Assembly: GCF_017355835.1 (NCBI RefSeq)
Contig: NZ_JAFEWF010000011.1
Span: forward strand, 178,243 to 242,242
DNA from: Desertivirga brevis
GTDB taxonomy: Bacteria; Bacteroidota; Bacteroidia; Sphingobacteriales; Sphingobacteriaceae
Length of the DNA stretch: 64,000 bases
Reading direction: 5' to 3'
Below are positions 44,932 through 55,625 of the stretch, piece after piece. A program made the position numbers and the translations under genes. The notes beneath the pieces were generated by a model. That model did not search any database. It was not told the DNA's origin and saw only the letters and a list, made by a program, of their open reading frames with translations. Numbering within the stretch: position 1 is the first letter of the stretch; every line of letters begins with the position of its first letter.

Positions 44932-47900
44932 TTATTTTTTAATTACTTTAATTGTCTCCTTGTGTTTCCCTTGAGTAAGACGAACGATATACATTCCTGG
45001 AATTAAAGAAGCTTCGTTTCTCGCATCCCAAACAAACACACCGTTTTCCTCAGGCAGTTTTGCGTTCACAAGAACACGAACTAACCTTCCTGACATATCC
45101 AGAACTTCGATTACCGTGTTCTGTGATGGATCATTTTTCCATTTCAGTGTTACTTCAGTTTCGAACGGATTCGGATAAGCAATTAACTGAACTGTTGCTT
45201 CCAATTTGTCCAGCACCTTGTCGGTAGTGAACATAAATGGCTCTGTGAGTGTACCAGCAATGTTGTCGCTTTTGAACACCACTGATTCTTTCAATGTACT
45301 GATTAAGTTACCCTTAGCATCTCTGTAAGAGAAAGTCACAAGTTCGTTCTGGTTATCACTATTAAGGGTTACGAAGAACACTGGCTTTCCTTCCACCATA
45401 ATTACACTTCCCCAACCTGCCTGCTCTCCTTTTGAGTTCAGCGCTTTGATAACTGTTCCTTCCCGAACTGTCAGGCCTTCAATCGCTGCAATCATATTCA
45501 TGTTGTAGCGGTAAGCAGAAGGTTTTTCAGCGAAGACAGTGAACTGCCTGTTATCCTCTTTGGCTGCAGCAGCAAGTGTTTTAGCTGAGCCCTTTACTGA
45601 AGCAATTGTTGTTGCTCCAGAGTTGATAGAAGCTTTAGGGAAGACAAACTTAACGTCTCCAGTTGCTGACGACTTGATCCGGTAACCTTCACCGATCTTC
45701 AGATAACTTAAGCTTCCAATCCAGCCCATATACTCGTCGTATATCGAGAAGCCAGTCTGACTCTTAATAATGTCGCCACTTTGAAGTTTCACTCCAGCAA
45801 GCGCATCCTTAACCGGCATACTCACTTGTGGTGTATAACCAACCCAGTTCCAGCCCTTTTTCAAGGTGATCTGCTCATTGGCAGGATTTAACATACCGCC
45901 CTTAATCCTAAGGTTAGCATCCGCACTTACTCTCAGTAAGTAGCTGGCGGTGTTATTTACCTGCTTTCCAGGAGGAGCCCAAGAGCCCATAGAGTGGTCG
46001 GCGGTCCATTGCTGATCCATGAATACACTCGACTTGTCGAGGATAGCAGGATCGATTAATTTATCAAGTGTAGTGTTCTTAACATTCACGTTGAACGATA
46101 ACCAGTTCCAACCTTGTTTCAAGGCAATATTCTGATAAACCTCATCTGTAGCAGTTAATACCAATGGATTAGATGGAGCACCATACACTTCGCCGTCGCG
46201 GAACACCAGTTCGGCAGGAGTAACATTCGTATGCACCACCCCAGCAGATGCATTCCAGATGTTGAAGTAAACTTTTTCAAGCTCATTCACTTTTCCGTAA
46301 ACATCCATGAACAACAAGTACTTGTCGTAGCCTGCTACATATTTCACTTGTGCAACACCTCTTACCTCTCCGTTTACAAAGGCTGCTACCTTATCATCAG
46401 GGTTGATAGAGAACTTATCGTTGATCTTGATCTGAGCAATCACGCTCATTGATTTGTCGAAGTTTGCAGCATTCACTTTCCAATCTGGTCCAGGTGCAAA
46501 CACTTTCAAATCAAGCGTTAGTTTCTCGTCGTAACCGAAGTTCGTGCGAAGGAACAGGTCATTCTTGTAGTTACCTATATTCAAACTTTCCTCAACAGTG
46601 AAGGTGATCGTTTTCCGGCTATTAGGTTCGATTGTACCAGCAGCAGGACTTGCAGTTAACCATGCAGGCATTCCTTCCAGGCTGTATTTCTCCTGACTAC
46701 CACCCTGATTTACGATCTGAACCTCGAAACTCATCGGCTTATACAATTCCTTCTCAAACTTCCGGTTCGTGTCGTTCCATTTCACCTGGTTCTTGTCTAC
46801 GAAAACTGACCAGGTTCTTACTCCCTGCATTACGTTGTTGTGTTTGTCCATGATACCTCTTACAGAAACATCAAGGATAGTTTTCTCAACTAGGGCAGGA
46901 GTTTCATTTAAGGTGATCAGGACCTTGTCTCCGTTCACCACGAAATTGAAATCTACTGATTGTTCCGGCTGAGGCCTGTCGATTAATGGAGATATAGTAG
47001 TATAGCTTGCATTATTAAACACAGCTACTGACGTACTCTTACCACTCAAGTCTTTATCAGAATTTGAAGAAAGCATTACACCGCTGTTGTCAACGTATGT
47101 CTCGAACGGTAAATAGATCTGCAAGTCAGGAAGCGTTGCAGCTTGCTTAATGTGCATCGAGCGCTTAATTTGCTCAGCAGTTCTTGCAGAGTTCCACAAT
47201 CTGAATTCATCCAGCTTACCTGTAAAGTTCTGAGTAAAGCTGCTAATCAGGTTACCATTATTCTCCTTATTCTCGTAATGTGTACCAAGATAAAGTGACG
47301 CAGAAGCCAGCTTTGTAAGCACATCTGCCTTGCGGGAGTTCTTCAACTCTCCATCCAGATAAAAGGATAAATTACCTCTTCTATCAGTTACCATAGCGAT
47401 ATGGTGCCATTGATCGTCAAGGATATTGTTATCTATTCCTTTAAATAGAAGCTCGTTGTTTTTCAGAAATAAACCGCCTTTTCCATCAAAGTCTAAAGAC
47501 CACTTCATATCGGTATTATCCTGATATGCTGAGAATATGGTCGACTCTTTTGCAGCGCTTCCTGCTTTCACCCACAGTTCAAGGGTGAAGTCTGTATTTT
47601 TAGTAATTGGCGCATGAGCTGCCGGAACCTGAACGTAGCCGTTACCAGTTAAGTTAATTGCTGAGGAAGCAGGCTCTGTCATCCAGGTTGCTGTTGTCTG
47701 AGCATGAAGTGCGCGAGCAGCATCTTTCAGAATCTTGCCACCCAACTCATTCATTGCCCAACTACCTACCAGGCCACGCTCTGATCCATTTAATTTCTTA
47801 GACTGACCTGCGTACACCTCATCACGGCTTCTATAGATATCCCAAACGTTCAATCCGTAAAGGTCACCATGGTATTTCGCAGTAGCAGCAGTTGTTTGGC

Positions 47901-50900
47901 CTAAACTTATGCTACCAAGGCCTGTAAACTCATTTACTTGTTCCTTCTCAGCCAGTTGCTGATCGTTAGCATACATGTTTACCTTCTTCGTTGCCAGGTC
48001 ATAGCTTACAGCGTAATGTGCCCATGTATCTGCATCCATTGTCTTGGTGGAAGTGATACGTTCCTGACCATTCCATTCAGCATATAATTTGCCAGAAGCA
48101 TTGAAACCGATATTGAGTGTTTCTGCACCTTCTCCCTGAGAGAATACCACATGATCTGTAGCATTTGATTGCGGTCTTGCCCAAAACTCAACTGTAAATG
48201 AACGCTGATTCAAACTTAAACCTACCGGTATCTTAGCGAAAGATTCCTTGCCATCAAATTTCTGGAAGGCACCGTGCGCACGTTTAGATCCGTTCAATAC
48301 ACCCTTTATAAGGATATCATTTTTGGTCACTAACCCACCTTCAATCTGCTCTCCAAACTGAATCATGATCTCATCATTAGGTGAAAGGATACCATCAGCA
48401 GGCTGAGGTGCTCCAAATACCAATGGAGGCGTAGCATCTTTGATACCTGTTCTTACCTGAGAGTAGTTTATCGAACCATCAGTACACAGAGATTTTGCAC
48501 GCATTTCATAATTACGATCAGGAAGATCAGTTACTATCCAATCGTAAACAATAGTTGGTTTACCATTAATTTTGCTGATAGCAGCATTTTTATCTTTAGC
48601 TAATTCAGCATCATAATCAGCCTCTTTATTGTAGAATGTATGAAGAGTTGCCCAAGTATTAGAGGCAGTGCTCTTGTATTGTAACTCAATAGATTTGAAT
48701 GAAGCAAGGTTTACATCATAACCGGTCATTTCCACTTCAACCTTACCATTCGATTCAACATTGGCAAGCCAGTTGTCCAGTGGCTTTTTCATATCCACAA
48801 TGGTACAAGCCGGATCGAAATGAGCTGAGATGTATACTGTATCAGCCACGTCGTCCCTTTCGCAAAGTGAATGCAGGATGATACCGATCTTTTCGTAATC
48901 GTATATTGCACCAGGTCCTTTTTTAATCGTTAGAGTCTTCTTAAGCACTTCACCAAAAGGAACGTGGAATGCTTTATTAGCTGAGGCTCCATCAATAGAT
49001 ACAATTGCACCATGTGGATTAGTACCATCCAGAACCTGAACTCCTAACCACGTATCATCAGCCTCAGTTTCGCTAAGATTTTCAAGTTTCATTGTAAATA
49101 CTGCAGCATTTGTTTCAGGTACGTTTGAAACTACTGCCTGCTCAACCGCGATTGAAGGAACTTCTCTTCTCATAGTTGCAGCATTCAGAATTTCACCTGG
49201 CTGATAGTATTTAGTTTTTTCCTCTCCCTGGTAAGGACACATAGACTGACCACCACGGGTGAAGAACATTGGAGAGAAGAATCCATTATTAGTTTGAGAT
49301 CCATTCTCCTGGTATTTATAGTATTCTGCCCAATCGGTGGTCTTCCCAGTTTTAGTCTGGAATTTAAGATCAGAAGGATCTATAACATCTACGCTATAGT
49401 AATCACCCTCATCACCGTCCGAAAGAACGTAACCAAAATTGAGGCTGTTGCTACCACCTGATCCATCAGATCTTGTTTTCGACGTACCCCAGGTTGTACT
49501 GGTTTCAAGAACAATCCCGAAAGAGTTGATCTTGTAACCCAAAGCAGTTTCCAAAGAACTTTCAGAGGCAATCTCAATAGTATTGGTTGTGCTCCATTCA
49601 TTGGTCATTGTTTTATCCCAGGTGTAATTAGTACCACCGTCGAAAGAAACGTTATTGCTTTGTTTAGCATTTTGTCTGCTGATCACCTTGTTTGCCTCGT
49701 TATCACGTAATGCTTTCTCCCAAAGTGCAATTTGCTGATTGTACATGTAAACAGAGTCAATATATCCTGCTCTCGGAGGATTGAAGTCGTAACTAGGACC
49801 ACCTACTTTGCGGATAGAAGAAGCTCCTTCTTTAGGCAATACCCATGCTGAAGCACCAAAAGCTTTCTTATCGTAATTGTCTGCTCCATAATTCTTGTGG
49901 TCAACCGCAAGCTTGGAGGTGTAATAAGCTTTAGTTTTTGCATTAGTGAAAAGACTATTCCTTAGTGCTTTTATTTCAGGGATTAGTTTCTCTTCGATAT
50001 GGAATTTCGTATACATGAAACGCGTACCGAAGTTGTTTTGCGCTGCAGCAATACCTTGACGCCTGATCAACGCATAATTTTTACCATCTATTTCGATCAA
50101 GTCTGTTCTTGCAAAGCCAAATTTCTCAAATTCGTCGGTCCACTCCACCAGTTCAAACGTCTCCGTTTTACCGATAATGAAGTTCATCGCACTACCCACA
50201 AACAAGTCGCCCTTGCTTCCTACAAAATCAGGACTACTGCTGGTTTCCCATGACTCGGCGATGTCGATAGTTTCAACAAATTCACCTTCCTTAGTAGCAC
50301 CGCGAGAAACAGTTTCACCGCCGCCAATATCATTGATGAATTCGTTCTCAAGCTCAACCTCTACGCCAACACCTGTTGAAGTAGTAAAGGCAAGACCCAA
50401 ACTTGCTGCCACATTGAAGCCTTCGCTACGTGAGCTGGTTTCGCTTAGTGACATTGTTTTTGACATGGACGAACCTTTAGACAGGTAAGAATAACTTCCT
50501 GTTCCAGGAGGGTCACGAAGTACAAACTCCACTACGCTTGGTCCTTTGGTTACAAATCCAGAACCTGTAGAAACTGATCCAAGGATATAACCTTTTACTG
50601 CCGGGAAGGCTTTTACTGGATAGTCTCCTACTTTAATAGCTAGCTGAAGACCTTTTAAATAATCACCATTTAGATTAGGAATGGTTGCATTAAACTTATA
50701 GTTCAGTTTTCCTTTGCTGTCATTCAGTTCGAATGATTCATCCTGGTTTCCTTGTTTCAGGCTGTTTGTAACTCTAACTTCAGCACTTGTAATTGGAACT
50801 CTCGTAAAACGAGTTGCATCACTTTCCTCTTTATCCGCATTCTCATACTCTTCGTAAAAATGGATCGGATATTCATACTCTGCATTCATTTTAAATACAG

Positions 50901-53900
50901 GAGCACCGAATAGAAGTGATTTGTCTGCTTTAACGAGATTAATCGTTTTGTCGCCAACTTTATAGGTAGACTCCCCTATTGGTTCACCTTCGTTGATCGT
51001 GTATTTTGCATCAGAGTGTAAAATGAACTGGCGCTTGAAATGATAAGCAGCTGAGTCTACTTTCTTGGTAGTTACTTTGGTATCGTATTTATATTCCCAG
51101 CTATATCCATCTACAGGAGAGGTAAGATCAAGGATCTTCTGATCACCAAAGTCGTAGTAGTCATTAGTGCTCTTTCTTCTATTTAATGTTCTTACCGACT
51201 GAACGATAAATCTTTCAGGAATAATGCGAGCTACAAACTCACCGTATTGCTCGTCAGTAACAATTTCTAATGTTCTTTTAGTAACATCTATAGAATCCAG
51301 AGCTGCCTCTTTTTCCGGTCTTAAGATGATCTTTGCGCGACCAAGGTTGTTTGCAGAAAGCCTTACACCAAGTGATTTTGCTTCTTCCACCTGTCCACCA
51401 GCAACACGTCCGCGAACCATTACTGTAGTCGTATCGATCAAGTTGTATCCGCCTCTTAAGTTTTCCTGGAAGTCATGAAGACCTCTGGATGGGAAAGCTG
51501 GATTAGCAAAGAAGTGACCCGGCTTACTGAATGTAACGTTGTGTTTACCGATTGGAACTAATAGTTCATAATTTCCATTGGCATCAGATGAAACAGGCTC
51601 ATTGTTCGAGTTGAGGACTTGTTTTCCGTCAACCATCACTTTTACACCCTGTACAGGGAACTGTGTTCCTTTATATTTAACTGTACCATACATTCTGAAT
51701 GCAGATACGTCTTTGAAGTCTTTACCATTATGGGTAAGTGCTCCGTCTCCAATAAACAATGTCATTGAAGAGGCTTCGAATTTATGGATACCCAACATCG
51801 GAGTGATCTCATAAATTTCACCAGCCCCTCTAAACTGGATATTGGTCATTTTATAATCCCCTTTAGCATCAGTGAATGCAACGTTAGCCAACTGGCTTTC
51901 GGAAGGCACTACAGTGCTCCACTCAAAGTTTCCGGAGATCTTACTATGATTCTCATTAAACTTACGTCCTGATTTCGAAACGTCGAACCCATTGGCCGAG
52001 AAGCCCTCATCAAAACGCAAATAAGCAGTCAGGCCAGTTTCTCCACCCACCATAAAACGGGAGTAATCTCTTTCCAGCTCTTTTCCATCATGAGCAACAG
52101 TCCAAACACGAACCTCATCTAATGTTCCTACGAAACCCTGGTTTTTAGAACGGCTGTTACCGATGATTAAAGGAAGATTTTCATCATCTGCTTTAACGAA
52201 GGCACTGTTTAGTTTTTGAACTGCGAATACAGAATCGTTCACCACCCAGTTAACGTCATTAGCACTGGTTAAGCTTACAGACAAGTGGGTGTATTCGTTA
52301 TTCCTGAACAAGACCTTAGCATCAATACTTGATTGTTCTGCGCCTGATTGAAGTACAAAGCGACCATTGGTATAAGAAAGTTTAAGTCCTTTCCCTGCCT
52401 CATACTGGTCATACAAAACGTAATCCTGATTGATGTTCTCCGGACGTAACCATGCGTCTAGTCCCCAGCCATTTGTTCCAGGCCAGAAAACTTTAGAAGA
52501 CACAAAGCCTATAGAGGCAGACTGATCCTTAAACTTGATCGCTTTACCTACTGTTCCTTCTGTATTTCTAGCGCGAACCATTACATTTTCTACACCCTGA
52601 CCACCCTCGAAAGCCACGCGACCAGTAATAGTTCCGTACGGAGAGCGGAAACCCAGAGCTACCGCATAATCTGTCTTTAAAGTAATACCATCACAAGGTG
52701 CAGAACCCTGGATACGATATTCATATATTGTGTTCGCTTCAGTATACTCATCAATAAATAGTGTAGCACTACTGCCTTCCACCCTGATCAACTCATAAGG
52801 AGTACCAGAGCCGGCAATACGTCGGAAGATATGATAGTTCTGAATACGGGAAGGGTATTTAGCCTCCCACTGCAATTGGATATAGTTAGTAAAGAATCCT
52901 TTGGAAGCCTTGAACTTAAAATCGTGATTATAGAAATTATTTTCAGGATCAAGCTTTTCAGCATCTGTAATTACGAATGCATCCGTTATATTATCTGTAA
53001 CAGTTCTGGTAATAACATTCCCCTCAGATTGTGTATACCTATTTATAGCTATTAATTGGTACTCATAAGTGTAACAGGATTTTAAGCGGGTATCCGACCA
53101 TTCACGGATATCCTTAGCTAAATTGATCGTTGATTCTTCTTGTAAGATACCTGTCTGATAAACTTTTCGGATCAATTGGAACTTATCATTGTTCAAACAG
53201 TCGTAAATCCAACTTAACCGGTGATGAATCCCGTTTAACGCGAGATTAACCGCCGGAACGGCAGGTTTAAGATTAGCAGCTGTAATCTGACGAGTGTTAG
53301 ATCTTAAGGGCTGAATTTCAGCTCCGTCCCTATATACTCTTACCTGGTAAAAATAGGTTTCATTATATTCCAGGTCCGACTGATCCTTTACATGCCATTC
53401 ATCCTTGTTGTCAATAATAATTTCTTTAAAATTCGCGGTAAATTGATTATTGGTAGCTCTCACCACGCGGTAGGTCCAGGTGCCATCCAGCACGGGCTTA
53501 TTTTTCCAGTCTACCCATATCCCATTATCGCAAAAAAATAGTTGAGCATTAGTTGTCTCAACCTTCATATTACTCCAAGCTGTTACATCTCCTGAATAAG
53601 ATTCTATAACAGAATTTCCCGCTGTAGTCAGGCGGGTTTTAACTTTGTAGTTATACTTAGTGCCTTTTACAGCACCGTGGTCAGTCCACTCTTGGGAACT
53701 TGTTGTTCCTAAATAAGAATTGTTACGATAAACGTCGTATGAGATTCCCCACTCAGGATAACCATTAAGATTTGGCTTATTCCATTTTACAACTACGTCA
53801 TTTAACTGACCGGTAGACCAAAAATTGAAGCCGGCACCGTCGATGGTTGGGATATTCTGATTTGAATATCGTGTACCCGCACGGTCATCGCTGTCGTTCC

Positions 53901-54291
53901 ATGTATAATCAAATCCCACTGTCAGTCCTTTTCCAAACCAGTCGGTAGGTATTTGAATAAAATAGTCGCGACAAAGATGGGCTCCATCCCAATACTCTCC
54001 CCCGATACTAACACGAGAATCACGCCACCAACCTCCTGCATTTCCACGCGAGGCCCCTTGCATGAGGTTTATTGTGCCTCCGTTAACATTCACAAATAGT
54101 CTGGAATTAGTAAGATCATCGTCGTCACATGACCAGCAGTCATCCTCGGTGATGGAAACTTTTACTCTAATTCTCGCCTGATCTTTCTGGAAGTAGGTAT
54201 CAAATAAGAATCCTAAGGCGTACGACTTAGCTGTAACACCTACTAACAGAAATAAACAGACAGAAAAACATTTCAAGTAGAATTTACTCAT
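44932..54291 (-). CDS. Giant T9SS surface protein (3119 aa) with FN3-like, LamG and carboxypeptidase-regulatory-like modules, type A sorting domain
   Basis: The protein has a signal peptide (about 1-25) and, approximately: an N-terminal beta region; FN3-like repeats (150-560); a LamG domain embedded in a carboxypeptidase-regulatory-like context (565-790); a CNA/CarboxypepD_reg-like domain (865-930); a long central part without recognisable family (1000-1900) that includes two Ser/Thr-rich alternating-strand segments at 1265-1350 and 1550-1620; two LamG domains (2005-2160 and 2205-2370); a module shared with the 707-aa neighbour (2600-2712); paired GWNW motifs (KQGWNWLSFNV, KKGWNWVGYTP); and a type A sorting domain from about 3030 (AYPNPFETEVTLKW, ending KETIKVIKK). 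The frame is open over 9.36 kb. Likely a surface adhesin or fibre; no enzyme motif seen. Confidence 0.88.
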   Translation of the reverse strand: MSKFYLKCFSVCLFLLVGVTAKSYALGFLFDTYFQKDQARIRVKVSITEDDCWSCDDDDLTNSRLFVNVNGGTINLMQGASRGNAGGWWRDSRVSIGGEYWDGAHLCRDYFIQIPTDWFGKGLTVGFDYTWNDSDDRAGTRYSNQNIPTIDGAGFNFWSTGQLNDVVVKWNKPNLNGYPEWGISYDVYRNNSYLGTTSSQEWTDHGAVKGTKYNYKVKTRLTTAGNSVIESYSGDVTAWSNMKVETTNAQLFFCDNGIWVDWKNKPVLDGTWTYRVVRATNNQFTANFKEIIIDNKDEWHVKDQSDLEYNETYFYQVRVYRDGAEIQPLRSNTRQITAANLKPAVPAVNLALNGIHHRLSWIYDCLNNDKFQLIRKVYQTGILQEESTINLAKDIREWSDTRLKSCYTYEYQLIAINRYTQSEGNVITRTVTDNITDAFVITDAEKLDPENNFYNHDFKFKASKGFFTNYIQLQWEAKYPSRIQNYHIFRRIAGSGTPYELIRVEGSSATLFIDEYTEANTIYEYRIQGSAPCDGITLKTDYAVALGFRSPYGTITGRVAFEGGQGVENVMVRARNTEGTVGKAIKFKDQSASIGFVSSKVFWPGTNGWGLDAWLRPENINQDYVLYDQYEAGKGLKLSYTNGRFVLQSGAEQSSIDAKVLFRNNEYTHLSVSLTSANDVNWVVNDSVFAVQKLNSAFVKADDENLPLIIGNSRSKNQGFVGTLDEVRVWTVAHDGKELERDYSRFMVGGETGLTAYLRFDEGFSANGFDVSKSGRKFNENHSKISGNFEWSTVVPSESQLANVAFTDAKGDYKMTNIQFRGAGEIYEITPMLGIHKFEASSMTLFIGDGALTHNGKDFKDVSAFRMYGTVKYKGTQFPVQGVKVMVDGKQVLNSNNEPVSSDANGNYELLVPIGKHNVTFSKPGHFFANPAFPSRGLHDFQENLRGGYNLIDTTTVMVRGRVAGGQVEEAKSLGVRLSANNLGRAKIILRPEKEAALDSIDVTKRTLEIVTDEQYGEFVARIIPERFIVQSVRTLNRRKSTNDYYDFGDQKILDLTSPVDGYSWEYKYDTKVTTKKVDSAAYHFKRQFILHSDAKYTINEGEPIGESTYKVGDKTINLVKADKSLLFGAPVFKMNAEYEYPIHFYEEYENADKEESDATRFTRVPITSAEVRVTNSLKQGNQDESFELNDSKGKLNYKFNATIPNLNGDYLKGLQLAIKVGDYPVKAFPAVKGYILGSVSTGSGFVTKGPSVVEFVLRDPPGTGSYSYLSKGSSMSKTMSLSETSSRSEGFNVAASLGLAFTTSTGVGVEVELENEFINDIGGGETVSRGATKEGEFVETIDIAESWETSSSPDFVGSKGDLFVGSAMNFIIGKTETFELVEWTDEFEKFGFARTDLIEIDGKNYALIRRQGIAAAQNNFGTRFMYTKFHIEEKLIPEIKALRNSLFTNAKTKAYYTSKLAVDHKNYGADNYDKKAFGASAWVLPKEGASSIRKVGGPSYDFNPPRAGYIDSVYMYNQQIALWEKALRDNEANKVISRQNAKQSNNVSFDGGTNYTWDKTMTNEWSTTNTIEIASESSLETALGYKINSFGIVLETSTTWGTSKTRSDGSGGSNSLNFGYVLSDGDEGDYYSVDVIDPSDLKFQTKTGKTTDWAEYYKYQENGSQTNNGFFSPMFFTRGGQSMCPYQGEEKTKYYQPGEILNAATMRREVPSIAVEQAVVSNVPETNAAVFTMKLENLSETEADDTWLGVQVLDGTNPHGAIVSIDGASANKAFHVPFGEVLKKTLTIKKGPGAIYDYEKIGIILHSLCERDDVADTVYISAHFDPACTIVDMKKPLDNWLANVESNGKVEVEMTGYDVNLASFKSIELQYKSTASNTWATLHTFYNKEADYDAELAKDKNAAISKINGKPTIVYDWIVTDLPDRNYEMRAKSLCTDGSINYSQVRTGIKDATPPLVFGAPQPADGILSPNDEIMIQFGEQIEGGLVTKNDILIKGVLNGSKRAHGAFQKFDGKESFAKIPVGLSLNQRSFTVEFWARPQSNATDHVVFSQGEGAETLNIGFNASGKLYAEWNGQERITSTKTMDADTWAHYAVSYDLATKKVNMYANDQQLAEKEQVNEFTGLGSISLGQTTAATAKYHGDLYGLNVWDIYRSRDEVYAGQSKKLNGSERGLVGSWAMNELGGKILKDAARALHAQTTATWMTEPASSAINLTGNGYVQVPAAHAPITKNTDFTLELWVKAGSAAKESTIFSAYQDNTDMKWSLDFDGKGGLFLKNNELLFKGIDNNILDDQWHHIAMVTDRRGNLSFYLDGELKNSRKADVLTKLASASLYLGTHYENKENNGNLISSFTQNFTGKLDEFRLWNSARTAEQIKRSMHIKQAATLPDLQIYLPFETYVDNSGVMLSSNSDKDLSGKSTSVAVFNNASYTTISPLIDRPQPEQSVDFNFVVNGDKVLITLNETPALVEKTILDVSVRGIMDKHNNVMQGVRTWSVFVDKNQVKWNDTNRKFEKELYKPMSFEVQIVNQGGSQEKYSLEGMPAWLTASPAAGTIEPNSRKTITFTVEESLNIGNYKNDLFLRTNFGYDEKLTLDLKVFAPGPDWKVNAANFDKSMSVIAQIKINDKFSINPDDKVAAFVNGEVRGVAQVKYVAGYDKYLLFMDVYGKVNELEKVYFNIWNASAGVVHTNVTPAELVFRDGEVYGAPSNPLVLTATDEVYQNIALKQGWNWLSFNVNVKNTTLDKLIDPAILDKSSVFMDQQWTADHSMGSWAPPGKQVNNTASYLLRVSADANLRIKGGMLNPANEQITLKKGWNWVGYTPQVSMPVKDALAGVKLQSGDIIKSQTGFSIYDEYMGWIGSLSYLKIGEGYRIKSSATGDVKFVFPKASINSGATTIASVKGSAKTLAAAAKEDNRQFTVFAEKPSAYRYNMNMIAAIEGLTVREGTVIKALNSKGEQAGWGSVIMVEGKPVFFVTLNSDNQNELVTFSYRDAKGNLISTLKESVVFKSDNIAGTLTEPFMFTTDKVLDKLEATVQLIAYPNPFETEVTLKWKNDPSQNTVIEVLDMSGRLVRVLVNAKLPEENGVFVWDARNEASLIPGMYIVRLTQGKHKETIKVIKK

Positions 54292-54592
54292 ACATTACTC
54301 ATTAAAATTTTCACTTGTCCTTGAGAGCAATACTCCATTTGCTCCTTTCATTCGGGCGTTTCCTACGGGAGAAATTAAGGTTTGTTTTGGCGTTTAAGTA
54401 TGAAATTCAGTAGTTCGGACTTGTTCAAGTATGAATTTCGGAGCTTGATACCAGGTTGTTGGATCTACTTCTAAAACAGGAAAGGCTTTTACATCATCAT
54501 GCAAAAGCCTTTCCTGTTCCGATTACGTTTCGCGTTTAATTTTTCTCGAGCCTGTCCCGATGGTGTATCTCTGCGAAGAGACAAGCCTTGAT
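54292..54592. other. Intergenic region between SprF gene and the 3119-aa gene
   Basis: This 301-bp gap holds the hairpin described separately and an imperfect 20-bp direct repeat (AAGTATGAAATTC and AAGTATGAATTTC, 54395-54440). It should contain the promoter of the giant gene, but I find no TAnnTTTG box on the minus strand. Confidence 0.6.
54477..54516 (-). terminator. Strong hairpin terminator after the SprF/PorP-family gene
   Basis: CAGGAAAGGCTTTT (54477-54490) and AAAAGCCTTTCCTG (54503-54516) form a perfect 14-bp stem with a 12-nt loop. On the minus strand it is followed by TTTTAG. It lies 76 nt after the stop codon and separates this operon from the giant gene. Confidence 0.75.
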
Positions 54593-55546
54593 CTACTTTT
54601 TACCCTTAAACACCTCATCCAGATTTACCCTCAGGTTCACTTCAAAGTTCCCATTGGCATAATCTCTGATCTGTGCTGTTCCTGAAGTAAAGATTCCGCT
54701 GATGATAAGGTACTTCTGGTATTTAACTCCCATACCGATGGTAGTACTACGGGTACTGTGGTACATCGCCATTACATTCACCTTGTTTTCTGCAAGGGTC
54801 AGGTTTGCTCCGAAATCTACAATGTCCTTGTAGCCCCTGATCTGGCGGTATGCTACCTTTGGTTCCAAAGTCATCCCGTCTAAAGCATCATTCGAAAGGA
54901 GCTTGTAACTTGCGGAAGTATAAAACTTTGACTCGTCAGCGATATTTCCCTCAGCCTGATCTTTTTTGAAGAATGATTTCAGGTTGGGAACTGCCAATTC
55001 CAAACCCAGCTTTTTGCCCTGGTAAGCTGCACCAAAGTCGCCGTCGAAATACGTGTCACGATCCTGGTAACCTGCAATAGAACGGTCAGAACCATCTACG
55101 TTTGAGCTTAATCTCTCCTGCATCAAGTGGTCATCACTGTACCCGATAGATACCCCGAAGCTTAACTTCTGTCCGTCTGCATCTAAAGGCAACTGGTAAG
55201 CATAAGTTCCTCTTACCCGTGTTCTTTTTTGAAGACCCGCTTCATCATTATACAGGTTAACCCCTACCCCTGATTTCTTGCCCGATCCATACTCAAAGCT
55301 CAGCGCCTGAGTACTAGGAGCACCTGGCATACTAGACCATTGCTGACGAAAAGCAGCATTGGCAAACCAACCTTCTTCCCTACCAGCTAAAGCCGGGTTG
55401 ATCAGATAAGGGTTCTGATAATAAACAGAACCCAGTGGATGTAACTGTGCTTTTACAGTTTCTGCTTTCAAACCAATCAGTAGCAGGCCTAAGGCGCCTG
55501 CTCTGATGATCGATTTTATATTCTTTGTGTTTACTTGTAATTTCAT
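54593..55546 (-). CDS. SprF/PorP family T9SS outer-membrane protein (copy 1, complete)
   Basis: The 317-aa protein has an N-terminal signal (residues about 10-34, ending VKAQ), the PorP/SprF signature QNPYLINPALAGREEGW, and a beta-barrel-like C-terminus (NFEVNLRVNLDEVF). It follows the 1820-aa type B adhesin by 79 nt and is presumably its secretion helper, as SprF is for SprB in Flavobacterium. Over the last 266 codons its DNA is identical to the copy at the right edge of the window, except for the last five codons, where four are changed synonymously. A strong terminator follows. Confidence 0.9.
   Translation of the reverse strand: MKLQVNTKNIKSIIRAGALGLLLIGLKAETVKAQLHPLGSVYYQNPYLINPALAGREEGWFANAAFRQQWSSMPGAPSTQALSFEYGSGKKSGVGVNLYNDEAGLQKRTRVRGTYAYQLPLDADGQKLSFGVSIGYSDDHLMQERLSSNVDGSDRSIAGYQDRDTYFDGDFGAAYQGKKLGLELAVPNLKSFFKKDQAEGNIADESKFYTSASYKLLSNDALDGMTLEPKVAYRQIRGYKDIVDFGANLTLAENKVNVMAMYHSTRSTTIGMGVKYQKYLIISGIFTSGTAQIRDYANGNFEVNLRVNLDEVFKGKK
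54606..55405 (-). repeat. 800-bp exact direct repeat, copy 1
   Basis: Every base I compared from 54606 to 55405 matches 63201 to 64000 at a constant offset of 8595, without gaps. The match ends abruptly at the left inside the coding sequence. Its right limit in this copy is unknown because the second copy leaves the window. Confidence 0.93.
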
Positions 55547-55625
55547 TGTTTTGAATTCTGCTCTAGTCTTGAGAAAATTTTAGCCTTTCAACTTTCGCCT
55601 TTTGCCTCTAACCTTTAACCTCTAA

